From Gonocerus acuteangulatus (lineage: Eukaryota; Arthropoda; Insecta; Hemiptera; Coreidae), in contig OX328132.1 in NCBI GenBank assembly GCA_946811695.1, positions 53,889,359 through 53,953,358 of the forward strand: DNA of 64,000 bases, read 5' to 3'. Shown piece after piece: positions 35,147 to 45,835 of the stretch. The notes beneath the pieces are model-generated. The model worked only from the letters and a program-made list of their open reading frames with translations, did not search any database and was not told where the DNA came from. The first letter of the stretch is position 1. The number at the start of each line of letters is the position of its first letter. Made by a program: the position numbers and the translations under genes.

Positions 35147-35740
35147 GTGTTGGAAACTTCCCCATGGCGGGCTGTTGAAGAATGATCAGACAGGTACATG
35201 GATCTTGCGGCGTGCTTTGATATATATTCCCGCTCCGTGCGGACAGCCTGATCAACACTCCCCACCGAACGGGCAGCCTTTAATCATACCGATCTAAAAT
35301 AATACCAGGGAGTCCCGGGAGTTGGATGAGTTATTTTGGAAGCAGCCCCGGAGCCACCGAGGCCCAATGACTTATAGCTATCACTCATGGGAGTGGATCT
35401 TTAAAAATGACGTAATTATTTCTAGGTGCTCCCTTGACTGACGGACCAATCTCAGATTTTGGCTTACGCCTTCGTTGACGACTCGCTTATTAACTCTCCG
35501 TATAAATAGAACCCGCGGAGGAGGGTCTGCTACTGTCACATTTCCATCAGGCGATGAGCTGTCCCGGGGGAATAGATAGTATTAATTTTAGCGTATTTCC
35601 ATATATCCTCACACATTGTATAAAGTGAGAACACGTTTATTAAACCACTAGTTTATTACGCAGGACCACCTGCTGTTGAGACAACACAAGATACTTAATA
35701 TTTTCTTATTAAAAAATGTCTAACAACAGTACAGTCTAAC
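35147..35740 (+). repeat. Candidate solo or truncated LTR
   Basis: It opens TGTTGGAAACTTCCCC and closes near CAGTCTAACA, giving short inverted TGTT/AACA ends. It has a TATAAATA box at 35502, GC-rich promoter-like sequence (CCGCGGAGGAGGGTC) and a TGGTGGGGTCGCC segment just downstream that could be a primer-binding site. No second LTR and no gag-pol were found. Confidence 0.35.
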
Positions 35741-35819
35741 AAAGAGAGTATACAGTGGTGGGGTCGCCGATTTGTTCCATTTTTTTCTGGTGATTCTAAT
35801 AAAGGTCCAATGCGCCTTA

Positions 35820-36087
35820 AGCAGACTACACACGGTCAGGCAGGCCTGTCAGTTAGCCCTGAACAGTCCGCCTGAAAGCCGGTCGCCTAAACGTGTATAT
35901 ATTCCGGCCGGCCTGTCAGTTCAGACTGTTCAGGCAGCCGGAATATATACAAGTTCAGGCAGACTGTACAGTCAGCCGGAATATATACACGTCCAGGCAG
36001 ACTGTTCAGGCAGCCGGAATATATGCACGTTCAGGCAGACTGTTCAGGTCTAACTGACAGGTCTGCCTGAATCGTGGGTAGCCTGCT
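35820..36087. mobile_element. TIR MITE with internal minisatellite (TTA target site)
   Basis: TTA precedes AGCAGACTACACACGG and follows GGGTAGCCTGCT at 36087. The inverted ends share AGCAGRCTAC and TCAGGCAGRCCTGTCAGTTAG-type sequence. The centre repeats GGAATATATACACGTTCAGG CAG-type units three to four times. TTA duplication suits PIF/Harbinger. A second copy lies at 59761-59944. Confidence 0.55.
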
Positions 36088-36429
36088 TTAGGAACTGAGA
36101 AATAAAATAAAATTGGTTGAAAATACTTTATTTTATATATCGAGTTTAGAAAATGATATCGTCACAATTCATTTGTTTTAGATAGTAGATTAGAGAACAA
36201 ATACAATCGTTAAACAATAATTTATATTTCGTCAAATAAAGTCAAAAATATGCTTATGTTTGAAGTAAATAAGCATTAAACATTTTTTGAAACCAAAAAT
36301 AAGAGCAGATTTTAAAACAACACCCCAAGAAACTCTAATGAGGTAAATATCATCAAAAACAAAAAATAATACTTTTTTCCTCTTCGGAAGAGACAAGTTG
36401 TTTACGGTATCTCTCGGTATTGAAATACC

Positions 36430-36433
36430 TATG

Positions 36434-36504
<71 letters not shown>

Positions 36505-36718
36505 TTAGCCGTCGAGGTGATAAGCAATCAGGGAATCGTTGGGATTCGGCTAAGAAAACATCAATACGATTTTTGTAAAAAATCTATATTCAGGACGTTG
36601 ATTCTTTTATAATAAGTTGATTTGTATTTATAGACCTGTCATTTATCTTACTGGTAAACCTTTTTTCAGTGTATTAATTTCTGTTTTCTTAGGCCGAATC
36701 CCAACTATTCCCTGATTG

Positions 36719-36787
<69 letters not shown>

Positions 36788-36857
36788 ATATACATATTTA
36801 TATATGTATATATATATATACATATATATATACATATATATATATACATATATATAC

Positions 36858-36920
<63 letters not shown>
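36430..36920. repeat. (TA)n - palindromic element - (TA)n block
   Basis: A TA tract (about 36439-36502) is followed by TAGCCGTCGAGGTGATAAGC at 36505 and GGGATTCGGCTAAG. An inverted end CTTAGGCCGAATCCCAACTA ... CCCTGATTGCTTA finishes at 36720, followed by about 200 bases of TA-rich repeat. The palindromic part belongs to the family at 40228-40457. Confidence 0.65.
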
Positions 36921-36922
<2 letters not shown>

Positions 36923-38610
36923 CAGTATAGGTTTGTGCCAATTTCACCACACTGTACTAAAGTGACCCCATTTTACGGTACGCTATGTCTTCTATCTGAA
37001 GCCTTGCCACCGTTAAATGACTTAGCTCGCCATGTTGTGATATGAAGCCCGGTTTCTAAATTTTACTCGGGATAATTATAGTACCTCTACCTAAAGGAAT
37101 AAGATATCTGAGAAGAAATTCCTCTTGAGGCGTGAGTACGGCTAGGAACGGAGGAGTTTTGTCGGAGGCCGAGAGTCTGATGGTGTGGTCTCTGCAGACT
37201 CTCGGTGAATTGGCTTCAAGCCGCAGAATCTATTGGCTTTGGTTTACTCCTCAATCAGCCTGTCTCCAACCATATACCGCACCGATTCCACTACCTATAC
37301 ACGCTCCCACATTTAATCCTAGCTCCTCTTCCGGCTTATAGATCTAATAGTCGCGATACCGTTCAATTATTACCCTCAAGTAGGTATATTAGTGTCTCTT
37401 TAGGTGGAGAGAAGGTGGGGGGAAGGAGACCGCAATTGTAGTGAAAATTCTATGGAGAGAAGATGCGACCGGCAGGAACAGCGCAATCTCTCAAATAGTA
37501 ACCGTATACTTAAGTTACTTCTGTCAAGTAATAACAACTTAGCTTCTGTCTTCATTTACAGCAGTCACCTCCCGGTATCTAATGAGGTACGCTTACTACA
37601 CAAAAAAACTCACTATAAACGGACTTGAGTTGTGGGAAACAGCGAAACACGCGAACATTCAATGAATAGAAACATTTCCAATTCAATGTCCTACAAAAAA
37701 AATCGATGTCCTCAATAATCCCTTCGTAAAAGATCTTGCCAAATCCTGATCCCTAACATTTCATTCCATGTTGCCACCCCACCCAAATCCTTTCCACTCG
37801 GACCCATCCTAAAGACCTTCGCAGGATGCGTTGGCCCCGGGACCAGCTACCCTAATTGCGGCTAAAAAGTGGAAAAAAAGTTAAAATAATTTAGGATGAA
37901 TACCGGTTGATTTTAGAGAAAATGTACCTATTTACTTCTTTAATCCTGTGTTTAATGACTGCTTAGTGGCTGAAAACGTATTAAATAAATAAATTTAATA
38001 AAATGGTTGGCTCCTTACAAATACTATTCATATAGCGAACAAAATAAATTATTTAACTATAAGTTGTACAAATTTTAATTTAAAAAAAAAATCGTTCTTG
38101 ATCTTCGGAACTAATAAATAGATAATAGAAAAAAAATTAATTAAAAAAAAATTAAAAAGAAAACAGTATTGTCTGTTCACGCGATTCGGACATATACGAA
38201 TATTTAACTTCGAGTCTCACATATTGTGGATAAAAAAAAAATAAAACACACACACACACAAAAACATTTAGAGCTGCATCATCTTAGCATGATTTTACTT
38301 AAGGTGTTCCTCTTTGTGATTTGGAAAGCATAGAATTGACAGTTTTAATGTTATATTTTGTTCTGCCACAAAGTTCTTTGCGCTGATTATAAAACATTTT
38401 TGTGATGTAAATGGATCCATTTGTGTATATGCTAGATTAATATGGCGTTATCTCTAGCCGTTGATTTTTTAACATAATAATTCGTAGACATCGCATTCTG
38501 GTTCATCGGACAGTTGTCCATTTATTGTTAACTTCTTTTAAATTTATAATCGCATATCAACCTGCAATACATTATTATGAATCAATCGATTACAGGTTAT
38601 AATAAATTGC
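36921..38610. other. Mostly unrecognised sequence
   Basis: 36925-37000 (CAGTATAGGTTTGTGCCAAT ... ACGGTA) is one unit of the repeat tandemly present at 53680-54000. The remainder, including 37100-37640, has no supported gene or repeat. Confidence 0.4.
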
Positions 38611-38614
38611 GAAT

Positions 38615-38743
38615 TAAAAAATTTGACAACTGTCGAATCAAGTAGAATGGGATTTCAGCGAAGTATTTCTTTAGCAAAACAGACGCTAGGAATACACGTA
38701 CCAATATCGAGCACACTCCCCAGCGAAGAAACTTCACTCCAGA

Positions 38744-38830
<87 letters not shown>
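38615..38830 (+). repeat. Dispersed element end plus (TA)n
   Basis: CACACTCCCCAGCGAAGAAA at 38709 matches 30320; GGGATTTCAGCGAAG at 38649 matches 11051. It is followed by (TA)n at 38747-38830. Confidence 0.45.
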
Positions 38831-38831
<1 letters not shown>

Positions 38832-39484
38832 GAATTGGGATGACCGTTTTTTTTTTTAATGTATGGGTTATGAACCGTCAACATTTCTTGTCAGTACTTC
38901 AGGATTGCATCGTCTAGTTCACATCATAAGCGGGCTTCCTCCATTTACGTCATTAGGCCAGTTGGATTTGATTAAAAAAAAAAAGAAAAAAAAAAGAACA
39001 TTGCAATATAAATATTCCCTGTATCACACATTTCTAGCTGAATCCCTCAACGAGACAAAACAAAAACACATTTTTACACTTTTAAACTCTCGTTCGTCAG
39101 TTAAAGGCTGCGTGATTCTACGAGCGGGGTGGATGACCCACTGTCCACGGCTGGTCCCGAGACTGGTTAGTCCCTTCCCCTTGACTCATTAGTCATAGCT
39201 GCAATTTATGAATCCGAGGAAACAAAACGTGGGAAAAAGGCAACCGGCGCAACACCACATAATTCACAGCTATGAAAAGAAAAATAAATAAATAAAAAAA
39301 AGAAATAAGAAGAAAGGGTTTTAGTGAAATATATCTCCCATTCGAAAATATTTAGTGTTGAAGAAGAGGCATTTCTCTTATTTTGAGGTTTTTATACATA
39401 AATTAATATGGATAGGTCATGGATTTATTGCCTTTTGTAAACCACTCATAAACATAATTAAAAAAGAAAAAAAAAGTGTGGAGA
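38831..39484. other. No recognisable feature
   Basis: Poly(A)/poly(G)-free AT-rich sequence; nothing supported. Confidence 0.35.
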
Positions 39485-39535
39485 GCGTTCGTAATCTTAG
39501 CGCGTTTCTGTAACATCTTTATCCCTGCTGCTATT
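39485..39535 (+). mobile_element. Helentron-like offset-repeat fragment
   Basis: AATCTTAGCGCGTTTCTGTA followed by ATCTTTATCCCTG matches the internal inverted-repeat position of the family. Too short for more. Confidence 0.35.
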
Positions 39536-39693
39536 CGAATTCATACCAATTTCCTCCTGGTGGGACACAGCAAACAACTATCAAGGGAAAATTTATCAAT
39601 ATTTTTTTGATGACTAAATGAAGGGTATTAATTAATAATACCAACAGGTGAAGAATAACCCTTCAAACTTTACATTTATTTCTCCATCACAAC

Positions 39694-39720
39694 GTTTCGG
39701 ACACACTGGTCCATCTTCAG
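39694..39720 (-). ncRNA. Hammerhead-like core in left Penelope arm (candidate)
   Basis: The minus strand reads CTGAAGA, TGGACCAGTGTGTCC, GAAAC, with a GGAC/GTCC stem. The inverted right-arm copy at 41140-41166 has GTCT, a G-U pair. Helix III, helix I and cleavage site not identified. Confidence 0.4.
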
Positions 39721-40090
39721 GCGATCTACAATAGTATATTAATTACAGATATTACATCCTCCAAAACCATTTACTAAATTTTATTGTCATAATTTTAAAC
39801 TCACCATGTCCTGTTAATTACTACAGTTACACTTAAACAGTCATGAAATAAATAAAAATGATTCCTGTAAGGAACCAAGTCAAATTACACCAACATCAAT
39901 TAAACACTCATTATCACAGCCATATTAGAAGACTTTATCAACCTACCTAGGCCTATTATATTTTGTATAACTAAAAATTAAATTAAAACAATAAAATTTA
40001 ATTGGATAAAATATATAATAAATTATGTATGACATATCACAGATATATTGTTTAATCTTTACTTAACATTATTTTTATTACCATATTATT

Positions 40091-40704
40091 AAAGATAGAA
40101 TAAATAGTACAAATAAACAAAATGTGATTTATCAAATTAATTGTAAGGAATGCAAGGACAAATGTTATATAGGTGAAACTTCCCAAAATTTAAAAAATAG
40201 GATAAAACAACACATTTCTAATTGTAAAGTACAGATGGAATGGTTGGGATTCGGCTAAATAAACCTCAATATGATTTTGTTTTAAAAAAATCTATATTTC
40301 GGACGTTTCGGCTACTCATTGGTAGAAGGCTACCAATGAGTAGCCGAAACGTCCGAAATATAGATTTTTTTAAAACAAAATCATATTGAGGTTTATTTAG
40401 CCGAATCCCAACCATTCCATCTGTACTTATCACCTCGACGGCTAACTATCTAATCATCATTTCTAATTGTAATAACAGTAAAAATATCAATACTACAGTA
40501 TTGGCAAATCATGCTATCACCAAACAGCATAAGTTTGATTATGATAATGTAAAGATTTTAAAAACTGTTAATGATAATAAAGCTAGGAAATTAACTGAAT
40601 CCATTTACATAACTAAAAATATCAATAGAACCATTAATTTCAAAACAGATGTTAAAGGTATAGGACAACATTATGTTGACATATTAAATAAAATTAATTT
40701 CTGA
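40091..40704 (+). pseudogene. Penelope-like GIY-YIG endonuclease, interrupted
   Basis: This domain nicks target DNA for Penelope retrotransposition. The frame reads NVIYQINCKECKDK, then CYIGETSQNLKNRIKQH; the VIY...YIG pair, the Arg of NRI and the Cys/His positions (CxxC, CY, H) fit the Penelope variant of GIY-YIG. A 230-bp palindromic element interrupts after ISNCK. The frame resumes ISNCNNSKNIN, then TVLANHAITKQHKF, and LTESIYITKN supplies the expected Glu, ending at TGA 40702-40704. The RT domain that should precede it is missing, so only the C-terminal part of the protein was retained on insertion. Confidence 0.8.
40228..40457. mobile_element. Palindromic retroelement insertion with 15-bp target duplication
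   Basis: CATTTCTAATTGTAA at 40213-40227 is repeated at 40458-40472. The insert is a near-perfect palindrome of about 98-base arms (AGTACAGATGGAATGGTTGG ... mirrored ... CCATCTGTACTTATC) centred at about 40327, plus a one-sided extension TCACCTCGACGGCTAACTAT. The long duplication points to target-primed retrotransposition rather than DNA transposition. The arm contains CCGAAACGTCC next to the paired GGCTAC/GTAGCC. Confidence 0.8.
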
Positions 40705-41139
40705 TGACATTGTAATAGATTACTTTCACAGTTTAAATATCTTGGTTACATACCTCAGTGTATTTTATATTAAATATGGTAATAAAAATAATGTTAAGTA
40801 AAGATTAAACAATATATCTGTGATATGTCATACATAATTTATTATATATTTTATCCAATTGAATTTTAATGTTTTAATTTAATCTTTAGTTATACAAAAT
40901 ATAATAGGCCTAGGTAGGTTGATAAAGTCTTCTAATATGGCTGTGATAATGAGTGTTTAATTGATGTAGGTGTAATTTGACTTGGTTCCTTACAGGAATC
41001 ATTTTTATTTATTTCATGACTGTTTAAGTGTAACTGTAGTAATTAACAGGACATGGTGAGTTTAAAATTATGACAATAAAATTTAGTAAATGGTTTTGGA
41101 GGATGTAATATCTGTAATTAATATACTATTGTAGATCGC

Positions 41140-41166
41140 CTGAAGATGGACCAGTGTGTCTGAAAC
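41140..41166 (+). ncRNA. Hammerhead-like core in right Penelope arm (candidate)
   Basis: CTGAAGA, TGGACCAGTGTGTCT, GAAAC. Same module as in the left arm, near the 3' end of the element. Confidence 0.4.
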
Positions 41167-41399
41167 GTTGTGATGGAGAAATAAATGTAAAGTTTGAAGT
41201 TTTGAAGGGTTATTCTTCACCTGTTGGTATTATTTATCAATATTTTATAGTAACTCAATTATTTAGCAAATATATGGATAGTCAATAAAATCAGAATCAA
41301 CAAAATCAATTCATTTATTATTAAAAAAATGTTTTAATGTTGTGAAAGTGGATATTCCCAGGGCCCGGTCGTGTGGTATCTTTATAAAACTAAATTTAT

Positions 41400-41480
41400 T
41401 ATAGGAAAATTTGTTTTATTTTTTCCGACGTTTTGGCTTGAAAGTTGGCTCCTTCATCAGAGTTTATTCTAATCTAGGCG
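41400..41480 (-). ncRNA. Hammerhead-like core, degenerate
   Basis: The minus strand has CTGATGA (41460-41454) then AGGAGCCAACTTTCAAGCC and AAAAC; GAAA is changed to AAAA and the stem is weak. Confidence 0.2.
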
Positions 41481-41549
41481 CACGGTAGTGCGCCAGGCCA
41501 AGTTCCGGCCTAAGCATACTGTGTGTATATTACAGGCGGTCTTAGAGCC

Positions 41550-42620
41550 GATTTTTACCCTCTCATAACTTTCAACCAGGTAAAGATAAAGTTATGACAT
41601 TTTACACAGGTATTATACTACTGGATGTGAGTAAAACTACAAATTTTCATAATTCTACATCGAATAGTTTCTGAGATATTATCGATCGAAATTCGGGATT
41701 TATAGGACTCACTCACTCACTGACTCATCAAAATTATTAGGCACTTCCCATGATGCTAGAGACTTGAAATTTTGCATGAAGATAGATATGAAGACGTTAT
41801 TAAAGGAAAAAATCGAAAAATTGCGAAAAGTTGTGTTTGACTCCGCTTCCGGGGCGGGGGCGTGCCAGTATTGTACTTCCTTCGGAAACCCGTCATTCCG
41901 TCCGAAACCCATGATGTGGGGTATCAAATGAATTGTCTCGGTATGAAGAACCTATATTTGATGTTTTAAGAAACAATTAGACGCATATAGGCTCGGTAAA
42001 AATCTTATACCAGCTGTCTGTCTGTATGTTTGTTCCTCTTACAAATCCGTACCGTTTGACCGATTTTGACCTAACTTGGGACAGAGATGGGTCTTGATAC
42101 GGGGAGAATCATAGGCTAGGTTAAATTGTCTATCAGCTGTCTGTCTGTCTGTTTGTTCCTTATAAAAATACACACCGTTTGACCGATTTTGACAAAATTT
42201 GACACACATGTCGGTCTTTCTCCGGGTAGTGTCATAGGCTAGTTAAAATCGTCTATCAGCTGTCTGTCTGCATGTTTGTTCCTTACACAAATTCACTCCA
42301 TTTGACCGATTTTGACCAAACTTGGCACACAGGTAGGCCTTGGTCCGGGGAATGCACTAGGCTAGGTAAAAAAGATCTTTCAGCTGTCTGTCTGTATGTT
42401 TGTTCCTTATACAAATTCACACCGTTTGGCCTATTTTGACCAAACGTGGCACGCAGGTAGGTCTTGATATGGGAGTGTCATATTACCTATGACGTTTTCT
42501 ACTTTTTGTTCCATCGAAATGCCATCATTCCTTCTGAACCCCATCATGTGGGGTATCAAATGAATCGTCTTGGTAAGGAGAACCTATATTTGATGTTTTA
42601 AAAAACATTTCGACATATCT
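41550..42620 (+). repeat. Tandem repeat, four 123-bp units between two copies of a 95-bp block
   Basis: CAGCTGTCTGTCTGTATGTT starts units at 42011, 42134, 42257 and 42381 (spacing 123, 123, 124). Before and after the array, the block with CATGATGTGGGGTATCAAAT and CCTATATTTGATGTTTTAA appears at about 41890-41980 and 42530-42610. The upstream part has CACTCACTCACTGACTCATC. Class unknown. Confidence 0.7.
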
Positions 42621-43090
42621 TAACAAAAACAGTTGTGACTTCTTTTTTTAAATGTAGTAAATAAAGTCGTAGGGGTTCACTGCATAATATACTTCAAAGC
42701 AGATACTAAATTTTTCAAAGTCGAGCCATCGAAATTACAAAGTTTAGGATTACAAACCTAAAATGTATCGTCTTTGTTTTTTATATTTTTCTTGAAGGCC
42801 TTCTGCACTTTCCCTATTGTGATCTTTATCCTTGGGATAAGGTTCCTGTGATTTACAGTGTAATAGTTTAGTTAAGAGAGCAATCAATTTGTCCTCTAGA
42901 GTAATGTCATCTGGAAGAGCTTCTAACATTTCTAGTCTAGTGATCAGATGTATGTAGGTTGATAATTGGTATCAAATATCAAGCAGTAAGGAGAACCTTA
43001 TGCAGAATCCACAGACCCTGGTTTTATATGAAGTACAAAAGCCAGTAGGTATGCGGCAACTAAATTCTATTTAATACTTAGAAAAAAGTA
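42621..43090. other. No recognisable feature
   Basis: No frame, repeat or motif supported. Confidence 0.4.
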
Positions 43091-43738
43091 ATGAGATCCC
43101 CCAAAAAAACATAAATGTGAAATAGAGGCCAAGTTCCTGCCCCCACAAAGAAACACTCCCTTCCTCAAAAACATCCCCTCCTAAAACCCCCCAAAAACAC
43201 CTTACCAATCTACACTCCAAAAAATTAGTATGAGTTGGTGTATTAATTCAACTAAAAATATTTGCCAATACAAGAGATGATACAAGAAAGAAATGTCCAA
43301 GTTCATTACTTGGTTGATATTTGATATTTATTTATTAAGAGTTTCGCAACTTTTGGCGACTTGCTCTTTAACATACATCAAGATATTACAAAATACTTTT
43401 TGCACATTGTATATATAACAATTCAGTACATTTTATGAGGATAGCTAGTACATTAGTGAGCTAATTAATAATAACAATAACATGTTTTATATAATATATT
43501 TCACAATAACAATACGGTAATATGATAGATATTAAATAGAGTGTGAAGAGGGGAAAAAAAAAAAAAAAAAAAAAAAAAAGTGGGGGGGAGGGTAGAAGAG
43601 GTAAGATTATATTGGAGATAGGGCTTTATATTTAAATGTAGGTTAATTAACTTAATTTCTTAAAAATGTAAATGATTTTATAAAGGCTATTTCGTTCATT
43701 ATTTTAAATTAACTTTAGGAGGTAAATTGGAGATAAGG

Positions 43739-45742
43739 CTAGATTTTTGAATATAGGTTAATTGTCTTTAAGTGAGTTAGTATGGTGTTAATATGTGGAC
43801 TATTTTCGGCAAGTAAGTCGTGTAAGTCATGAGGAATTGTTAGGTAGTCTCGTAATCTGCAGTCAGTAAGTATGTGTTTAACTGTTAATGTCTCGTTACA
43901 ACATGCGCATACAGGCCTGTCTTGTCGTTCCATTAGATAGGAGTGCGTTAGTAAACTGTGTCCTAAGCGAAGTCTTGTAATAATAACTTGGTCTCGTCTT
44001 GTTAGGTTTTCTCTTGACCAGGGTATTATTGTATTTTTTATTTCCCGTAGTTTGCTTTGAGAGTTAGTCCATTCTGTCTGCCAGTCGTTAACTGTCTTAT
44101 TTTCAGCTAGTTTGCATAGGTCAGTTGCTGTCATTTTGTTCAGGTCAGGTGTAGGTCTTTGAGTTGCAGTTTTCGCTTGTAAGTCTACTGTAGTGCTCTG
44201 TGAAATCCCTTCATGTCCAGGTAACCAAAACATAGTGATATGTCTGTTCTTTGTTTGTAGTTGGAATAATTGTGTAAAAATCTCTATGACAATAGGGTGT
44301 GTGCTGTAAATGTTTGTCATTGAGTGTAAGGAGCTTAATGAGTCAGTGCATATTGTTATGTCGTTCGTGTCTGTATCTTCAATGTTTTTGAGTGCTAAAA
44401 GGATTGCGTGTAGTTCTGCTGTGTAAACAGTAGTGTGATCGGGTAATCTTATGTGATAGGATTCGTTTCTTGTGATGGCGGCAGCGCCAGTCCCGTAGTT
44501 AGTTTTTGATCCGTCCGTAAATATGTACTGAGTGTTGTTATTTTGCCTGAACAGGGAGTTGAATACGTTTTTGTAGTGTGTCGAAGAAGTTGGGTCTGAT
44601 TTTTTGTATTTTGTCAGTGTTAAGTCTAGTTTGAGGTTTTTCAGTCGCCATGGAGGTATCTCAGTAATGTTATTTGTGTGAACAGGTGTTTGGAAGAGAG
44701 TTAGGTCGCTGTGATTGTCTTCAGTTCGTAATGAGAGTGGCTTTTGCTTAACGTTTCTTTCGGTGTATTTTTCGGAGTATTGGTTATATAAAAACTCAGT
44801 GACGCATGGCGTTCCAATAGCTTTACATTTCAATACGAATTTATTACATATCATTCGACGTCTGTACTGCAGTGGAGGTTCACCAGTTTCGGCACATAAG
44901 CTTTCTGCTGGGCTAGATCTAAATGCACCGCTAACAATTCTTAGTGCTGTGTTCTGTATTGTGTCAAGTAGTTTCAAGGTGGTTGGGCTGGCAGAAGAAT
45001 AAGCTATACATCCGTAATCGAGAAGCGATCTGGTAAAAGACCGGTACAGAGTAAGCATCGTAAATTTGTCAGCTCCCCATTTTGTGCTACTGAGAACTCT
45101 CCAAAAATTCAAAGATTTTTTGGATTTTTTAAGGAGCTCTTTCAAATGGGGCAACCACGTTAATTTTTTGTCCAGTGTTAGTCCGAGGAATTTGAGTGTT
45201 TCTGTATGTTGAATGTGTGTTTGATGTACTGTAAGGTGGGGGGCTGGAAGATTTCTTTTCCTTGTTAAAACAATATATTTTGTTTTGTCTCTGGAAAACC
45301 TGAAACCCGTTTTACCACTCCACTTTTCTAATTCTGTAAGTGTACTTTGTATGTGTTGTTCAGCGGTGTGAATTCGTTTGGATGAGCTGTATATAAGTAG
45401 ATCGTCAGCATACATGCAAAATTTTACTCCTGGGGTGATACACTGATGGACAGAATTCATAGCAATATTGAATAAGGTTGTGCTCAGAACACCTCCTTGG
45501 GGCACTCCATTTTCTTGAACAAAGACATCCGAAAGAGTGGTACCTACCCTCACTCTGAATTTTCTTTGAGATAAATAGTTACTAAGGTACTGCAGTATTT
45601 TGCCCTGGACACCCCAATCTACCAGCTGTGATATGATAAGCCTTCTCCATACGGTGTCGTAGGCTTTCTCTAGATCTAGGGAGACGGCTAGCAAAGATTC
45701 TTTGTCACTTTCCTCAACCGGGTATATTCTTAAACTTGGCAA
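43739..45742 (-). CDS. 5'-truncated LINE ORF2: reverse transcriptase - RNase H, open frame
   Basis: C-terminal 667 codons of a non-LTR retrotransposon polyprotein with an uninterrupted frame. The RT starts mid-domain: SLDLEKAYDTVW (residues 21-32), GVPQGGVLSTTLF (79-91), YADD (111-114). RNase H follows: FTDGSK (408-413), TAEL (442-445), CTDS (465-468), LPGHEG (507-512). The C-terminus has CACC...H...C (612-628). RNase H on a LINE fits the I/R1 groups. The endonuclease and ORF1 are missing, so the Met is only the first one available after truncation and the piece cannot be autonomous. It is antisense within the Lim1 intron. No stops or frameshifts implies recent insertion. Its 5' edge abuts a T run and an inverted copy of its own start. 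Confidence 0.85.
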   Translation of the reverse strand: MPSLRIYPVEESDKESLLAVSLDLEKAYDTVWRRLIISQLVDWGVQGKILQYLSNYLSQRKFRVRVGTTLSDVFVQENGVPQGGVLSTTLFNIAMNSVHQCITPGVKFCMYADDLLIYSSSKRIHTAEQHIQSTLTELEKWSGKTGFRFSRDKTKYIVLTRKRNLPAPHLTVHQTHIQHTETLKFLGLTLDKKLTWLPHLKELLKKSKKSLNFWRVLSSTKWGADKFTMLTLYRSFTRSLLDYGCIAYSSASPTTLKLLDTIQNTALRIVSGAFRSSPAESLCAETGEPPLQYRRRMICNKFVLKCKAIGTPCVTEFLYNQYSEKYTERNVKQKPLSLRTEDNHSDLTLFQTPVHTNNITEIPPWRLKNLKLDLTLTKYKKSDPTSSTHYKNVFNSLFRQNNNTQYIFTDGSKTNYGTGAAAITRNESYHIRLPDHTTVYTAELHAILLALKNIEDTDTNDITICTDSLSSLHSMTNIYSTHPIVIEIFTQLFQLQTKNRHITMFWLPGHEGISQSTTVDLQAKTATQRPTPDLNKMTATDLCKLAENKTVNDWQTEWTNSQSKLREIKNTIIPWSRENLTRRDQVIITRLRLGHSLLTHSYLMERQDRPVCACCNETLTVKHILTDCRLRDYLTIPHDLHDLLAENSPHINTILTHLKTINLYSKI

Positions 45743-45835
45743 TGTTTTTTTTTTTTTTTTTTTTTTTTTGTGCCGAAATTATCTTTAGAGAAAAACTAAA
45801 CATTGCCAAGTTTAAGAATCTACCTGGTTGAGGAA
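45695..45835. repeat. Inverted duplication at the LINE 5' breakpoint
   Basis: TTCTTAAACTTGGCAATGTT at 45727-45746 is repeated inverted as AACATTGCCAAGTTTAAGAA at 45798-45817, and similarity continues about 20 bases further on each side (TCCTCAACC / GGTTGAGGA). A run of about 22 T and 30 other bases lies between. It resembles 5' inversion products of LINE integration. Confidence 0.7.

Larger units (their letters stand above)
39606..41231 (+). mobile_element. Penelope-like retroelement, 5'-truncated, with inverted flanking arms
   Basis: The 15-base sequence ATTTATCAATATTTT flanks the unit exactly (39591-39605 and 41232-41246). The left arm (about 39650-40085) is an inverted copy of the right arm (about 40775-41225), including AGGCCTAGGTAGGTTGATAA and the CTGAAGA ... 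GAAAC module. Between them lies the GIY-YIG coding remnant. Penelope-like elements encode RT plus GIY-YIG endonuclease, often end in complex or inverted terminal repeats, and can carry hammerhead motifs; all but the RT are seen here. Confidence 0.8.

Noticed and set aside
42011..42490. CRISPR-like array
   Set aside because: Units of 123 bp are contiguous with no unique spacers, and the DNA is clearly eukaryotic.
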